From: RGIG426 sp045598965
GTDB lineage: Bacteria; Bacillota; Clostridia; Oscillospirales; Acutalibacteraceae
Length of the DNA: 64,000 nucleotides
Reading direction: 5' to 3'
Assembly (NCBI GenBank): GCA_045598965.1
Contig: JAZRVH010000009.1
Location: 1 to 64,000, forward strand
The position numbers and the translations under genes were made by a program. Below, in pieces: positions 18,022 through 27,684 of this stretch. Under the pieces are notes generated by a model. It saw only the letters and a program-made list of their open reading frames with translations, was not told the origin of the DNA and made no database searches. Position 1 is the stretch's first letter. Each line of letters opens with the position of its first letter.

Positions 18022-18807
18022 ATGAACGAATTTGAACAAGATGAATTTTGGGACAGCGGCTTGAATGGGCTGGATTTTGAGGAAATCGACGAGCCGAAGC
18101 GGCCGAACGGTGCCAAACGATTTTTTGCGGGAAGCGGATTTTATCTGGTGCTCGCTTTGTGTGTGGCGGCGGTAGGCGGGCTTGCGGTGTGGACGGTGAA
18201 CGACAGCCTGCAAACCAAAGAAGCCGAGGAGTCGTCTGTGGTGACAACCACAACGACGGTTGCCGCTACAACCAAAGCGATAGCGGCGGGGCATCATGTG
18301 GTGACGGTGCCGGACAACCGTACCACTGTGCGATTGACGGCGGCAAAGCCTACGGTTGAAACCACCAAAGCCGCTGACACGTATATGCTGCCGCTTTCCA
18401 ACGAGGTGGTACGAGGGTATGCAAAAGAGCCGGTGTTTTGGGAAACCTTGGAGACCTGGCGGGTTCACTTTGCGGTGGATTTTGCCGGAAAAACGGGGGA
18501 TACCGTGAAAGCGACCGGTAACGGCACCGTAACCGATGTCTATGAAAATGCGTTGTGGGGCGGATGCGTGGTGATTGACCACCACGACGGCACGATTTCT
18601 ACCTATCGAGGCGTCCACTGCACTCTTGCAACGGGTACAGCGGTCAAGCTCGGTGAGTCGATTGGCGTGCTTTCGGAAATTCCGTGTGAAAAAGACCTGG
18701 GGCCGCATTTGCACCTCGAAATGGCGGCGGGAAGCCGTATGCTCGACCCGACCGCCGTCATCGGCGTACCGGTGAAAACGGCCGAACCGACGGGAACAAA
18801 ACAATAA
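18022..18807 (+). CDS. Membrane-anchored M23 (LytM) peptidase, SpoIIQ-like
   Basis: This encodes about 261 residues; ATG 18022 has GGAGG (18010-18014) 7 bp upstream, better than ATG 18016. The order is an acidic cytoplasmic segment (residues 1-30), one membrane helix near 35-57, a Thr-rich linker and an M23 domain from about residue 130. The metal site looks complete: HFAVDFAG supplies H-x-x-x-D and GPHLHLEM supplies H-x-H, so it should be active rather than a decayed LytM. M23 enzymes cut peptidoglycan peptides. Single-pass M23 proteins of this size in clostridia are often SpoIIQ, the forespore engulfment-channel protein, but a vegetative wall hydrolase is equally possible. Confidence 0.75.
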   Translation: MNEFEQDEFWDSGLNGLDFEEIDEPKRPNGAKRFFAGSGFYLVLALCVAAVGGLAVWTVNDSLQTKEAEESSVVTTTTTVAATTKAIAAGHHVVTVPDNRTTVRLTAAKPTVETTKAADTYMLPLSNEVVRGYAKEPVFWETLETWRVHFAVDFAGKTGDTVKATGNGTVTDVYENALWGGCVVIDHHDGTISTYRGVHCTLATGTAVKLGESIGVLSEIPCEKDLGPHLHLEMAAGSRMLDPTAVIGVPVKTAEPTGTKQ

Positions 18808-18810
18808 GAA

Positions 18811-18838
18811 AAGGCACCCGATTTCGGGTGCCTTTTTT
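18811..18838. terminator. Bidirectional terminator between the M23 gene and argS
   Basis: AAGGCACCCGA (18811-18821) pairs with TCGGGTGCCTT (18824-18834) over a 2-base loop. A and T tracts flank both sides, so it serves the two convergent units. Confidence 0.88.
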
Positions 18839-18865
18839 GTGCGTGAAATTTTGTGCGTAAAAAAA

Positions 18866-20611
18866 TTACATACTTTCGGGGACGGTGATTTTGAGGAGGG
18901 TGAGGGCGTTTCTCAGCGTGATGCGGGTGGCATCGCAAAGAGCGAGGCGTGCCGCCATGACCGCTTCTTCCTCGCAAATCACACGACAGCTGTTATAGAA
19001 TTTATGGAACAGCGTTGCAAGCTCAATGGCGTAGCGGGTGATTTTTGCCGGGTCACGGGTGTCGGCGGCGGCCACGATTTCGCCGGTAAAGGAAGCGATG
19101 TGGCGAATGAGTTCTTTTTCCTCATCCGAGCCGAGGTGGATAAGGTCGTCCACCGTTTTGGCGGGTTTCACCGACACGCCCTCCTCTTTCAGTTTGCGGA
19201 AAATAGAACAGATACGGGCGTGAGCGTATTGTACGTAATAGACGGGGTTTTTGGAGGATTCTTCGATAGCAAGCCCCAAATCAAAGTCCAAACTGTTGGT
19301 GGCAGAAGTCATATTGAAGAAGAAGCGGGCGGCATCAGCGGGAACCTCGTCGAGCAGGTCGGCGAGTTGAATGGCTTTGCCGGAGCGTTTGGACATCCGC
19401 ACCACCTCGCCGTCACGCATAAGGCGGACGAGCTGAACGAGCAACACTTCGAGGTGTTCGCCGCCTACGCCGACGGAATCCATCGCCCCTTTCATACGGG
19501 CGACGTGGCCGTGGTGGTCGGCACCCCATACGTCGATACACAAATCGAAGCCACGGAGGGCTTTGTTGCGGTGATACGCAATGTCGGCGGCAAAATACGT
19601 GGGGTTGCCGTTTTGGCGGATGAGCACGTCGTCCTTGAGTTCGAGCTTGTCGATTTCTTCCTGGGTTTTTCCCTCGGCAAGCAGTTGTTTTGTCATCACC
19701 TCGGCGTTTTTATACCACACAGCACCGTCTTTTTCGTAGGTGAGTCCTTTTTCCTTGAGGATGTCCACGATTTCTTTGATTTCGCCGCTTTCGTGGAGGG
19801 CGGATTCGAGGAACCAGCGGTCATAGACGATGCGATATTTTTCAAGGTCTTTGTGCATTTTATCGAGGTTTTTCGGCAGGGCGAATTGCACAAGAGCCGC
19901 TCGGCGTTCCTCCTCGGAAACGGAAAGGTATTTGTCGCCGTAGGCGGCGGCAAAGCTTGCTGCGTGGTCTTTAATATCGTCGCCGTGATAGGCGTCCTCC
20001 GGCAGTTCGACGGAATCTTCGCTGTTCAAATACTGCTGATAGCGGATATCGAGAGACAGACCGAATTTTTCGATTTGGTTGCCGGCGTCGTTGACATAAA
20101 ATTCCCGAGCAACATCATAGCCGGCGGCATCCATTACCGAGGCCAAGCAGTCACCGAGTGCACCGCCACGGGCGTTGCCCATGTGCATGGGGCCTGTGGG
20201 GTTGGCGGAGACGTATTCGACCATGACTTTTCTGCCGGCACCGGCATCCGAGCGTCCATAGTTTTCGCCTTTTTCTAACACTTCCGCCACGGCGGCTCCG
20301 TAAAAGGAGGGCGAGAGGAAAAAGTTGATAAAGCCGGCACCCGCCACCTCTACGTTTTGGAAATAGGTGTCGTCGAGGTTGAGACGGGAAAGCAGTTCCT
20401 CTGCAATTTTGCGGGGAGCCAAGCGGAACGTGCGAGCCCCCATCATGGCGGCGTTGACGGCGAAGTCGCCGTTTTTGCGGTCGTTCGGGACCTCCACCGT
20501 ATAGTCCGGAATGGCGGCTTGCGGGAGTGCCCCCTCGGAGATGGCGGAGTTGAATGCGGCGTTTACCGCATTACGGATTTGTTGTTCGGCTAATTGTACT
20601 GTCGTTTTCAT
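18866..20611 (-). CDS. argS: Arginyl-tRNA synthetase
   Basis: This 581-residue class I synthetase charges tRNA-Arg with arginine in the cytoplasm. The N-terminal domain of about 110 residues is the ArgRS-specific tRNA D-loop binding domain. The HIGH motif reads HMGN within PTGPMHMGNARGGALGD near residue 135. The KMSKS-like motif is MSKRSGKA near 395, and the C-terminal helical bundle ends in ITLRNALTLLKI, typical of the anticodon-binding domain. Its ATG overlaps the stop of the DUF1934 gene by 4 bp, so translation is coupled. It is the last gene of the ten-gene operon. No T-box leader is present, as it has no leader of its own. Confidence 0.96.
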   Translation of the reverse strand: MKTTVQLAEQQIRNAVNAAFNSAISEGALPQAAIPDYTVEVPNDRKNGDFAVNAAMMGARTFRLAPRKIAEELLSRLNLDDTYFQNVEVAGAGFINFFLSPSFYGAAVAEVLEKGENYGRSDAGAGRKVMVEYVSANPTGPMHMGNARGGALGDCLASVMDAAGYDVAREFYVNDAGNQIEKFGLSLDIRYQQYLNSEDSVELPEDAYHGDDIKDHAASFAAAYGDKYLSVSEEERRAALVQFALPKNLDKMHKDLEKYRIVYDRWFLESALHESGEIKEIVDILKEKGLTYEKDGAVWYKNAEVMTKQLLAEGKTQEEIDKLELKDDVLIRQNGNPTYFAADIAYHRNKALRGFDLCIDVWGADHHGHVARMKGAMDSVGVGGEHLEVLLVQLVRLMRDGEVVRMSKRSGKAIQLADLLDEVPADAARFFFNMTSATNSLDFDLGLAIEESSKNPVYYVQYAHARICSIFRKLKEEGVSVKPAKTVDDLIHLGSDEEKELIRHIASFTGEIVAAADTRDPAKITRYAIELATLFHKFYNSCRVICEEEAVMAARLALCDATRITLRNALTLLKITVPESM

Positions 20612-21018
20612 TGTTTGTCCATCCTTATATTCATTGTCATAGTATGCAGGGAACTGCCGCCACCCATATCGAGTGTGTAATCGGCGACGAGAGTGCCGCC
20701 GGTGGCGTGCAGATTGTTTTCGACCTTGGCATTTTTAAGGAGCATCGGAATGGCTCCGTAAGGTGTTTGGTAGGTGCAGGGGTGCGGGGTGCCCGGCTCT
20801 AACAAAAAGGTGACCGAGCAATCACCTCGGCGGGCGATTTCCACTTTGCTGTCGACGGCGGTGACGGTGACGTGAGTAATGTTGTTGTCAAGCGATTCGT
20901 CATAGCACACGGCAAACCCGCCGGTAACAGGAGAAAAGGCGGCGGGGAGAGTGAAATGTTGTTTGTCCTGTTCGCCGTCCATTTCGGTGAAAAAGGTAAG
21001 ATCAAGTGTTACGTTCAT
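20608..21018 (-). CDS. DUF1934 (YwiB-like) small beta-barrel protein
   Basis: This encodes about 136 residues. I start at ATG 21018 because GAGGTG lies just upstream; the frame extends to a GTG at 21030 that overlaps this site. The sequence is a run of short beta strands and includes the family-like patch HPCTYQTPYGAIPM and a C-terminal LVADYTLDMGG. DUF1934 proteins are calycin-like small barrels of unknown function, and in Bacillus the member YwiB is encoded next to argS, exactly as here. The 4-bp overlap with argS supports a functional or regulatory link. Confidence 0.8.
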   Translation of the reverse strand: MNVTLDLTFFTEMDGEQDKQHFTLPAAFSPVTGGFAVCYDESLDNNITHVTVTAVDSKVEIARRGDCSVTFLLEPGTPHPCTYQTPYGAIPMLLKNAKVENNLHATGGTLVADYTLDMGGGSSLHTMTMNIRMDKQ

Positions 21019-21026
21019 GCAGCACC

Positions 21027-21857
21027 TCACAAGGTTCCCGGGTCCACAACGTGGACGTTCTTTTTCACCGGCACACCGAGAAATCGCTCGGCGAGGGTGG
21101 AAAAGCCGCTGGGTTGGTCGCTGACATAGAAGTTGACGTCGCCGGAATCCTCGTTCTCTCGGTTAAGCATACCGGTTTCTGCTAATTGAACCTGGCACAC
21201 ACGGGCGGCTTCCTCCCCGGCGTCCACCAAAATGACATCGTCGCCGAGATAATTTTGGATAACGGGGGCGAGCAGAGGAAAGTGAGTACAGCCGAGGATG
21301 ACGGTGTCGGCACCTGCCTCTTTCAGCGGCTGTAAATAGCGTTCCACCGCAAGCTGTGCCACCTCGTCCTTGACGCCGTTCCAACCGTTTTCCACAATGG
21401 GCACAAACATGGGGCAGGCGATGGCGTGGATTTTTGCATCCGGTTTGGCGGCTTTTACCGCTTTGGCGTAGGAGCCGCTTTTAATGGTGGCGGCGGTGCC
21501 CAGTACGCCGATGATGCCGTTTTTGGTGACGGATGCCGCCACACGAGAAGCGGGGTTGACCACACTGATGGTGGGAAGCGGCAATTCTTTAAGTACGTTC
21601 GGGGCAACCGAGCTGACGGTGCCGCAAGCGGCAATAATGATTTTTACGTCGTGCTGCATAAGAAAGGCACAATCCTGTGCGGCATAGCGGCGGATAACAT
21701 CCTCGCCACGTGTGCCGTAAGGGACACGACCGGTGTCGCCGAAATACACGATGTTTTCGTGGGGCAATCGGCGAAGCAGTTGACGTACGGTGGTTAACCC
21801 GCCGAGACCGGAATCAAAGACACCGATGGGACGAGAATCGGACGGTTTTTCAGACAT
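21027..21857 (-). CDS. murI: Glutamate racemase
   Basis: This 276-residue cytoplasmic enzyme makes D-glutamate for peptidoglycan by cofactor-free racemisation with two cysteines. It has FDSGLGGLTTVRQL near residue 14, YFGDTGRVPYG near 39, the first catalytic cysteine C78 in AACGTVSS, and the second, C190, in LGCTHFPLL. The usual motif around the first cysteine is CNT; here Asn is replaced by Gly, which is unusual though both cysteines remain. The gene is 15 bp after the YfhO-like gene and 8 bp before the DUF1934 gene, inside the long minus-strand operon. Confidence 0.93.
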   Translation of the reverse strand: MSEKPSDSRPIGVFDSGLGGLTTVRQLLRRLPHENIVYFGDTGRVPYGTRGEDVIRRYAAQDCAFLMQHDVKIIIAACGTVSSVAPNVLKELPLPTISVVNPASRVAASVTKNGIIGVLGTAATIKSGSYAKAVKAAKPDAKIHAIACPMFVPIVENGWNGVKDEVAQLAVERYLQPLKEAGADTVILGCTHFPLLAPVIQNYLGDDVILVDAGEEAARVCQVQLAETGMLNRENEDSGDVNFYVSDQPSGFSTLAERFLGVPVKKNVHVVDPGTL

Positions 21858-21872
21858 AGAGTTCCCTCCAAA

Positions 21873-24590
21873 TCAGGTGAAAATTTTATAAACGATGGGG
21901 AATAGATAGACGGTAACAACACAGCCGATACACCCGACTAACGTAAGAATGTAGGCGGCGGTGATGCCGTTTTTTAACAAGGTGGTGTGTGCCTTGAAAA
22001 AGGCAAAAAGGCGTTGTCGCATAAAGTGACCCAAAACCAAAATGAGAATGCCTAAAAAGAACAGAAGATATCCGCCGATTTTCCCTTTGGGCGTGTAGGT
22101 GAGCTTGATAGCACTTTCGCCGCTTTCAAGCGGAATACGCATAAAGTTGTCCATGGTTTTCAGGATTTCACGGCGGTGACCATCCACGATAGCGGTGAAA
22201 CCGCTGTCATACGGAATGGTGAGCACCAAGCAGTCATCGGCATCGGCGATAAAGGTGCCGACAAAATCGTGACCGTTATAGGTGATGTTGGCGGTGTTTG
22301 CGTTGGCGGCGAGAGTTGCCAAGTTGTGGTTGCGAAGTCCAAACACACCAAAGGATTTACAAGCACCGGATTTTAGAGGCGTTAAGGTGAGGGTGACCGT
22401 TTCATTCTCAAAGACGCCGAGCGAAAGGAATCCGCTTTCGTGGGCGTTCGGATAGTTTTCGGAGACGGTCATTCCGTTGACAGCAACAGAAAAATTGTTG
22501 AAAACGGGCTCTTTCACTTTGGTGGTGTATTCGTCGAAGCAATCGAAATAAAGGGATTGCTCATCTTGCACATAAAACGAATAGACAATAGCGGGGCTGT
22601 CGCTGGTTATGGTATACGCCGCTCCGCCGGAGGAGTTTTCGGAAAACGTACAATTTTGGGAGAAAGCGGGTTGATAGCGGGTGAACAGATTGGATTCCCC
22701 AAACAGTTCGGCGGCAAGCGTTTCCTGCACTTGGAGACGGGAGGGACCGCCGAGCTCGGTTACACGGGTGGCGGTGGCTTCGTCAATCAGCAAACCTAAC
22801 GGGAGCGTATTCGGAAGCGATTCAAGACGATAATCGTCGTTAGAATACAAAACGGGATTAGAAAGCCAGGGCGAAGCGGCACGGTCTATCGTATAGCCGA
22901 CGGACAACAGCATATCGGAGAACCGTGTGCCGCCGTTAAGGCCGATATCCATCCAGTTGGCGGTGTAGCCCAATTTTTTGGCGGTGTATAAGGTGTCTTG
23001 CGTGACGAGAGAGGTGTAGCCGCCGAGAGTCGGATAGCCGATAGCACTTACCATATTGGAGTCGAGGATATCGTGGGTGGTTTTTGTGCGGGTAAATGTG
23101 GAGGTTTCTGTGCGATTCGCCATATCCACGATGTTTTCAAAGGAGCCGAATTGCCAATAGTCCGGCACCTTGCCGATGTAGACGGCACAGTGGAAGGTGC
23201 TTTCGCAAAGCACTACGCCGCAAAGGAGTACTGCGACACAGCGTTTGTTTAAGAGTCCGCCATAGAACAGAAGGGCTATCAAAGCACAGATGAGGGCAAC
23301 GATGGCGAAAACCAACAGCTGTACCTTCAGTGCGGCGGCGTCGCTCCAAAGCGTACGGATATAGCGAGTGAGAGCCTCGCTGTTTTTGGTGAAAATCCGG
23401 TACAGCCCAAAGCCTACCGCTGCCACGGCGATGCCACACAGAGCAAAAACGATTCTTCGTGTCGGGTGATTTCCCCGCAAGGAGGGGGAGGCCTGCGTCC
23501 ACAAGTGGGCGAGCAGGGTCAGCATAAGAAGAATCGGCATAAAGGCAAAGCGGCAAGGGAAGCACATATAGCTGCCCATGTGCCACATAAGGTTGACCGG
23601 TTCTATACACATCGGGATAAGCAGTAAACCCAAAAGAACGGCGAGGGAAAGGGTCTTGCGGTTCCATTTGGGAGAAAAAATGGCGGTGACAATCAGCAAC
23701 AACGGGAGCCCCGCTGAGCAGAGCAACAAGGGCAAAGCGGTGGCAAAGGGGATGCCCCAACTGCCGGTAGACAACGAATCGGAGAGATAGGTGCTACGGG
23801 CGGAGTGGAGAACCTGCACAAAGGCGGGAAGCCATACGGGAGCGGACAGCATGGCGGCAACCACACTGCCGCCGAGAAACTGCAAGGCGAGTTTGCGGCG
23901 GTTTTCACAGCAAAGCCATAGGTGCACCCCGAAAAAGAGCAGGGCAAATACGGCGACCATAAAGCCGATGTAAAAGCACAGCATCATACTTCCCGCCATA
24001 CACACTGTATAGGGGAGAATTCGCCCACGCTCAAGCAAGGCATAACATGAAAGGAGGAACAGCGGGAATACCGCCATAACGTCCAGCCACATCAGGTTTT
24101 GGTAGTAGAGCAGACCGTAGCCGCATAGGGCGTAAGCGGTGGCAAAGGCGGTGGAGGCGGCAATGCCGTTTGTTTTGAAGCGGCGGAAAAAGAACCAGCC
24201 GGCGGTGGCGGCACAGAGCAGTAGCTTGCCGAACACCAACAGGTTTAGGAGGTTCAGCAAATGCTCCGGCTTCCAAAACATGGAGAGCAACGAGCCGGGG
24301 TTCATTAAAAAGAAAGCCGCAATTCCCGAAAAATTGGTTCCTCCGGTCAGCCCCGGCATATAGGAAAGGCTGTCGCCGGACAGAAGGGCGTTGCGTAACA
24401 TCATTAAGAGCGGTAGTCCTTGCTGACGCATATCGCACCAGCAAAGCGAGCCGTCTCCAAAAGGATAAAGGCCAAATACGGCACAGGTGAAGCCGAGCAC
24501 CGCCGCCACCAAAATTACCGGACAAAGGACGGCGGAAACAAGCGGTGTATTCACTTGTAACTGTTTTGGCAAAAACCGTATACGTTTCAT
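21873..24590 (-). CDS. YfhO-family polytopic membrane protein
   Basis: This encodes about 905 residues, with many hydrophobic helices over the first 480 or so, an extracellular mixed domain from about 490 to 830, and two terminal membrane helices ending at the C-terminus. The N-terminal part with YPFGDGSLCWCDM and the LYYQNLMWLDV motif matches YfhO-like proteins, which are GT-C-like membrane glycosyltransferase relatives that decorate lipoteichoic or wall polymers. ATG 24590 is 2 bp after the prfC stop, so translation is probably coupled; TTG 24596 is an upstream alternative. Substrate cannot be read from sequence. Confidence 0.85.
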   Translation of the reverse strand: MKRIRFLPKQLQVNTPLVSAVLCPVILVAAVLGFTCAVFGLYPFGDGSLCWCDMRQQGLPLLMMLRNALLSGDSLSYMPGLTGGTNFSGIAAFFLMNPGSLLSMFWKPEHLLNLLNLLVFGKLLLCAATAGWFFFRRFKTNGIAASTAFATAYALCGYGLLYYQNLMWLDVMAVFPLFLLSCYALLERGRILPYTVCMAGSMMLCFYIGFMVAVFALLFFGVHLWLCCENRRKLALQFLGGSVVAAMLSAPVWLPAFVQVLHSARSTYLSDSLSTGSWGIPFATALPLLLCSAGLPLLLIVTAIFSPKWNRKTLSLAVLLGLLLIPMCIEPVNLMWHMGSYMCFPCRFAFMPILLMLTLLAHLWTQASPSLRGNHPTRRIVFALCGIAVAAVGFGLYRIFTKNSEALTRYIRTLWSDAAALKVQLLVFAIVALICALIALLFYGGLLNKRCVAVLLCGVVLCESTFHCAVYIGKVPDYWQFGSFENIVDMANRTETSTFTRTKTTHDILDSNMVSAIGYPTLGGYTSLVTQDTLYTAKKLGYTANWMDIGLNGGTRFSDMLLSVGYTIDRAASPWLSNPVLYSNDDYRLESLPNTLPLGLLIDEATATRVTELGGPSRLQVQETLAAELFGESNLFTRYQPAFSQNCTFSENSSGGAAYTITSDSPAIVYSFYVQDEQSLYFDCFDEYTTKVKEPVFNNFSVAVNGMTVSENYPNAHESGFLSLGVFENETVTLTLTPLKSGACKSFGVFGLRNHNLATLAANANTANITYNGHDFVGTFIADADDCLVLTIPYDSGFTAIVDGHRREILKTMDNFMRIPLESGESAIKLTYTPKGKIGGYLLFFLGILILVLGHFMRQRLFAFFKAHTTLLKNGITAAYILTLVGCIGCVVTVYLFPIVYKIFT

Positions 24591-24592
24591 AC

Positions 24593-26188
24593 TCAATTAC
24601 GACTGAAGTTCAAAAGACGTAGCGTTTTGTTGTGTTCCTCTGCCCAGCGGATGTTCCACTCGCTGGAGAAGAGCAACAAGAGGTTGCCACGGGTATCTTG
24701 TGCCAATCGTGTGTCGGAGGTGAGATCCAAAGCTTTGGGGTCAAAGTCCTCCTCGTCGTTGGCAATCCAACGGGCAAACTGGTAGGAGAGCGGCTCCATT
24801 TTCACGTCAACGCCGTATTCGGATTTGAGGCGTTGCTCCAGCACATCAAACTGAAGTACGCCGACAACGCCCACGATGATTTCGGAAAAATCGCCGCCGT
24901 GGTCGGTGAAAATTTGGATGGCACCCTCTTGGGCGATTTGGGTGACGCCCTTGACGAATTGTTTGCGTTTCATGGTGTCCACCTGGCGAACCCGGCGAAA
25001 ATGCTCCGGTTCAAAGGTGGGGATGCCCTCGAATTCAAACTTTTTCGACGGAGCACACAGCGTGTCGCCGATGGAGAAAATGCCGGGGTCAAACACGCCG
25101 ATGATATCGCCGGCATAGGCTTCCTCGATGTTTTCTCGGTCTTGTGCCATCATGGTTTGCGGCTGGGATAAGCGGAGTCGCTTGCCGCCTTGCACGTGCA
25201 AAACCTCTTTATCCTTTTCGAATTTGCCGGAGCAAATACGCATAAAGGCAATGCGGTCACGGTGGGCTTTGTTCATGTTGGCTTGAATTTTGAACACAAA
25301 AGCGGAAAACGCCGGATCAAAGGGGTCGATTTTTTCGCCGTTTGCTGTGCGGGGGAGCGGCGAGGAGGTCATTTTCAGGAAATCCCGCAGAAACGGTTCG
25401 ACACCGAAGTTGGTGAGTGCGGAGCCGAAAAACACGGGGGACAGCTCGCCGCAATCGACCGCTTCCTGGGAAAATTCGCTTCCTGCACCGTCAAGAAGTT
25501 CCATATCCTCCAGCAGTTTTTCGTATTGGTCAGAAGACATCAGCTTGCCGGCACTTTCGGCATCGTGCAGCTCGGCGTAGTCGGCGTGGGCTTCGTGCTT
25601 TCCGTTGATGCCGGAGAACACGGCAACCCGTTCGGTGGTGCGGTCATAGACACCACGGAAATTTTTTCCGGAGCCGATAGGCCAGTTGACGGGATAGGTT
25701 TGAATGCCCAACACATTTTCGATTTCCTCTAAGAGTTCGAGCGGGTCACGGGATTCCCGGTCCATTTTGTTGATAAAGGTGAAAATCGGGATGTGACGCA
25801 TAACGCAAACTTGGAACAGTTTTTTCGTCTGACGCTCCACACCTTTGGAGGCGTCAATCACCATAACGGCGGTGTCTGCCGCCATCAGCGTGCGGTAGGT
25901 GTCCTCCGAGAAGTCTTGGTGACCGGGGGTGTCGAGAATGTTGACGCAATAGCCGTCATATTCAAACTGCATCACCGACGACGTGACCGAAATACCACGT
26001 TGTTTTTCAATCTCCATCCAGTCGGATACAGCGTGTTTCATATTCTTTTTGCCCTTGACCATACCGGCGGCGGCAAACGCACCCCCGTATAACAGGAATT
26101 TTTCGGTTAAGGTGGTTTTGCCGGCGTCGGGGTGCGAGATGATGGCAAAGGTGCGACGGCGACGAATTTCTTGTTCCATAGTAGCCAC
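24593..26188 (-). CDS. prfC: Peptide chain release factor 3
   Basis: This encodes about 531 residues, the normal RF3 length. RF3 is the GTPase that removes RF1/RF2 from the ribosome after peptide release. G motifs are clear: SHPDAGKTTLTEK (P-loop), the switch region RGISVTSS, DTPGHQDF (G3) and NKMDRE (G4). I place the start at GTG 26188, 8 bp after GGAGG; ATG 26179, three codons later, is 17 bp from it. The frame is open farther upstream but that part overlaps the GT39 gene and has no homologous look. It sits between two membrane-protein genes of the same operon. Confidence 0.94.
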   Translation of the reverse strand: MATMEQEIRRRRTFAIISHPDAGKTTLTEKFLLYGGAFAAAGMVKGKKNMKHAVSDWMEIEKQRGISVTSSVMQFEYDGYCVNILDTPGHQDFSEDTYRTLMAADTAVMVIDASKGVERQTKKLFQVCVMRHIPIFTFINKMDRESRDPLELLEEIENVLGIQTYPVNWPIGSGKNFRGVYDRTTERVAVFSGINGKHEAHADYAELHDAESAGKLMSSDQYEKLLEDMELLDGAGSEFSQEAVDCGELSPVFFGSALTNFGVEPFLRDFLKMTSSPLPRTANGEKIDPFDPAFSAFVFKIQANMNKAHRDRIAFMRICSGKFEKDKEVLHVQGGKRLRLSQPQTMMAQDRENIEEAYAGDIIGVFDPGIFSIGDTLCAPSKKFEFEGIPTFEPEHFRRVRQVDTMKRKQFVKGVTQIAQEGAIQIFTDHGGDFSEIIVGVVGVLQFDVLEQRLKSEYGVDVKMEPLSYQFARWIANDEEDFDPKALDLTSDTRLAQDTRGNLLLLFSSEWNIRWAEEHNKTLRLLNFSRN

Positions 26189-26211
26189 GTGAGTATCCTC
26201 CGTTTTTTGAA

Positions 26212-27684
26212 TTAAAGAGTGTGGGGAAAAGCGTAAAGTATGGTTGACGACAGGGCGAATAGTGCCACGCCGCCAAACAGTAACCCGCAGACGGGGCGGG
26301 GAATGGACGAAGTGTGAAGGCTTCCGAGTGCGAGGGCACCGAAAGGCAGTAATGCCGCTAAATAGCGGAAATCTTGAGAGCAAATAAAGGGATAGGCAAA
26401 GCAGAAGATGACAAAGCTTGAAAGGGTGATCAGGGTGAACAACAGCCAAATAGCATACAGTCCGTTTTTCGGTTTGCGGGACAGAATGCCGCAGGAACGT
26501 CGTATCAATACGGCAAACGACAAGAGGGCTAAGACGATGCTGACCCACAAGAGGAGTGTGGCGACTATACCGCCGCCCCATTGTCCCTCTCCGAACACGG
26601 AGGTTTTGAACAAGCTTAAAAAGATGTTACAGCCGGGATCGTCCGCCGACCACGACTGAAAGGGGGAGGTCAGTTGTGATGTGGGAATCACGAACAGCCG
26701 GCGAGCGGCGGAAATACCCGCCAAATACTGGGAGGCGTTTGCTTCGGGAGAAAGGGTTGCAACATAGCCGAGGCTTTGCCCGAAGCGAAAAAGGTTTCGC
26801 AGCGGGAACCACATTCCGAGGGGAACGGAAACAACGCCGAACAGAGCGACTTGCTTTATCAATCGGGAGAGTTTTTGTGTTCCGGCGAACGCTTTCGCCG
26901 CCAATCCGGCGGCAAGCGGAAAGGCGAGCAGTGCCGCCGACACTTTTGCCATCATGGCGAGGCCCAACGCTCCGCCGCAAAGGACGAGGGCGAGGGTGTT
27001 TTCTTGTTTCCACCAAGCGGCAAATAGAGTCAATGACGTGACCGACAACAGCAGACACAGCATATCGTTGTTGAGACAGCCGCCGAGGAGGAAAAAAGTG
27101 GGGTGGAACACGATAATGGTGTTTGCCAGAATGCGGCCGGATTTTTTCAGTTCGCACAAACAAAACAGCCGATCGCACACGACCATCAGTGCACAGGAGT
27201 AAAAGGCGGTGAGAAATTGAAGCTTTTCGGCGATGAGCTCCGCTTGCAATCCGATATCGGACAGCAGGCGGTACAAGAGACCTGCCGGCAGGTGGTGGAG
27301 CGGGGGATGCGAAAACTGCCAAATGCGGTTGGTATCCGGCAGAGAAAGATGCTCGGCAATATACTGAATATAGCCCATGTGCCCTTTGCCGCTGGTTACA
27401 AGCCACACATCGTGCTGACGAACGTAGTAAGGGGTATACAGCACGTAAAAAATGCGAAGAATAAAGCCGGCGGCAAACAGCAGCCAAATAACACGGTCGG
27501 TGGTGAGTGCCTTTTTATAGTCGAGAATCATCCCGAAAAGCAACAGTACTACCAGTAAAAGTGGGGCAACCAAACGGGTGGTGGATTCGGTGATATCCGG
27601 AAGAAAGCCGCAGAGAAGACAACCGAGCATCATAGCACAAAGCGGGAGCCACACCGCCTTGACACGCTCTTTTCGCCCGGTCAT
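26212..27684 (-). CDS. Polytopic membrane protein, GT39/PMT-like glycosyltransferase
   Basis: This encodes about 490 residues with roughly ten to twelve membrane helices. After the first helices there is an extracytoplasmic loop with a histidine-rich IWQFSHPPLHHLPAGLLYR patch and an LGGCLNNDML patch, typical of dolichyl-phosphate-mannose-type or ArnT-like (GT-C) enzymes that use lipid-linked sugars outside the membrane. ATG 27684 overlaps the stop of the lipoprotein gene by 4 bp. A GTG at 27699 is in frame but lies inside that gene. With the YfhO-like protein it suggests envelope glycosylation by this operon, which is inference. Confidence 0.75.
   Translation of the reverse strand: MTGRKERVKAVWLPLCAMMLGCLLCGFLPDITESTTRLVAPLLLVVLLLFGMILDYKKALTTDRVIWLLFAAGFILRIFYVLYTPYYVRQHDVWLVTSGKGHMGYIQYIAEHLSLPDTNRIWQFSHPPLHHLPAGLLYRLLSDIGLQAELIAEKLQFLTAFYSCALMVVCDRLFCLCELKKSGRILANTIIVFHPTFFLLGGCLNNDMLCLLLSVTSLTLFAAWWKQENTLALVLCGGALGLAMMAKVSAALLAFPLAAGLAAKAFAGTQKLSRLIKQVALFGVVSVPLGMWFPLRNLFRFGQSLGYVATLSPEANASQYLAGISAARRLFVIPTSQLTSPFQSWSADDPGCNIFLSLFKTSVFGEGQWGGGIVATLLLWVSIVLALLSFAVLIRRSCGILSRKPKNGLYAIWLLFTLITLSSFVIFCFAYPFICSQDFRYLAALLPFGALALGSLHTSSIPRPVCGLLFGGVALFALSSTILYAFPHTL

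Noticed and set aside
18839..20278. A 479-codon plus-strand open frame across argS
   Set aside because: It lies opposite a clear argS gene, starts beside the terminator and has no family likeness.
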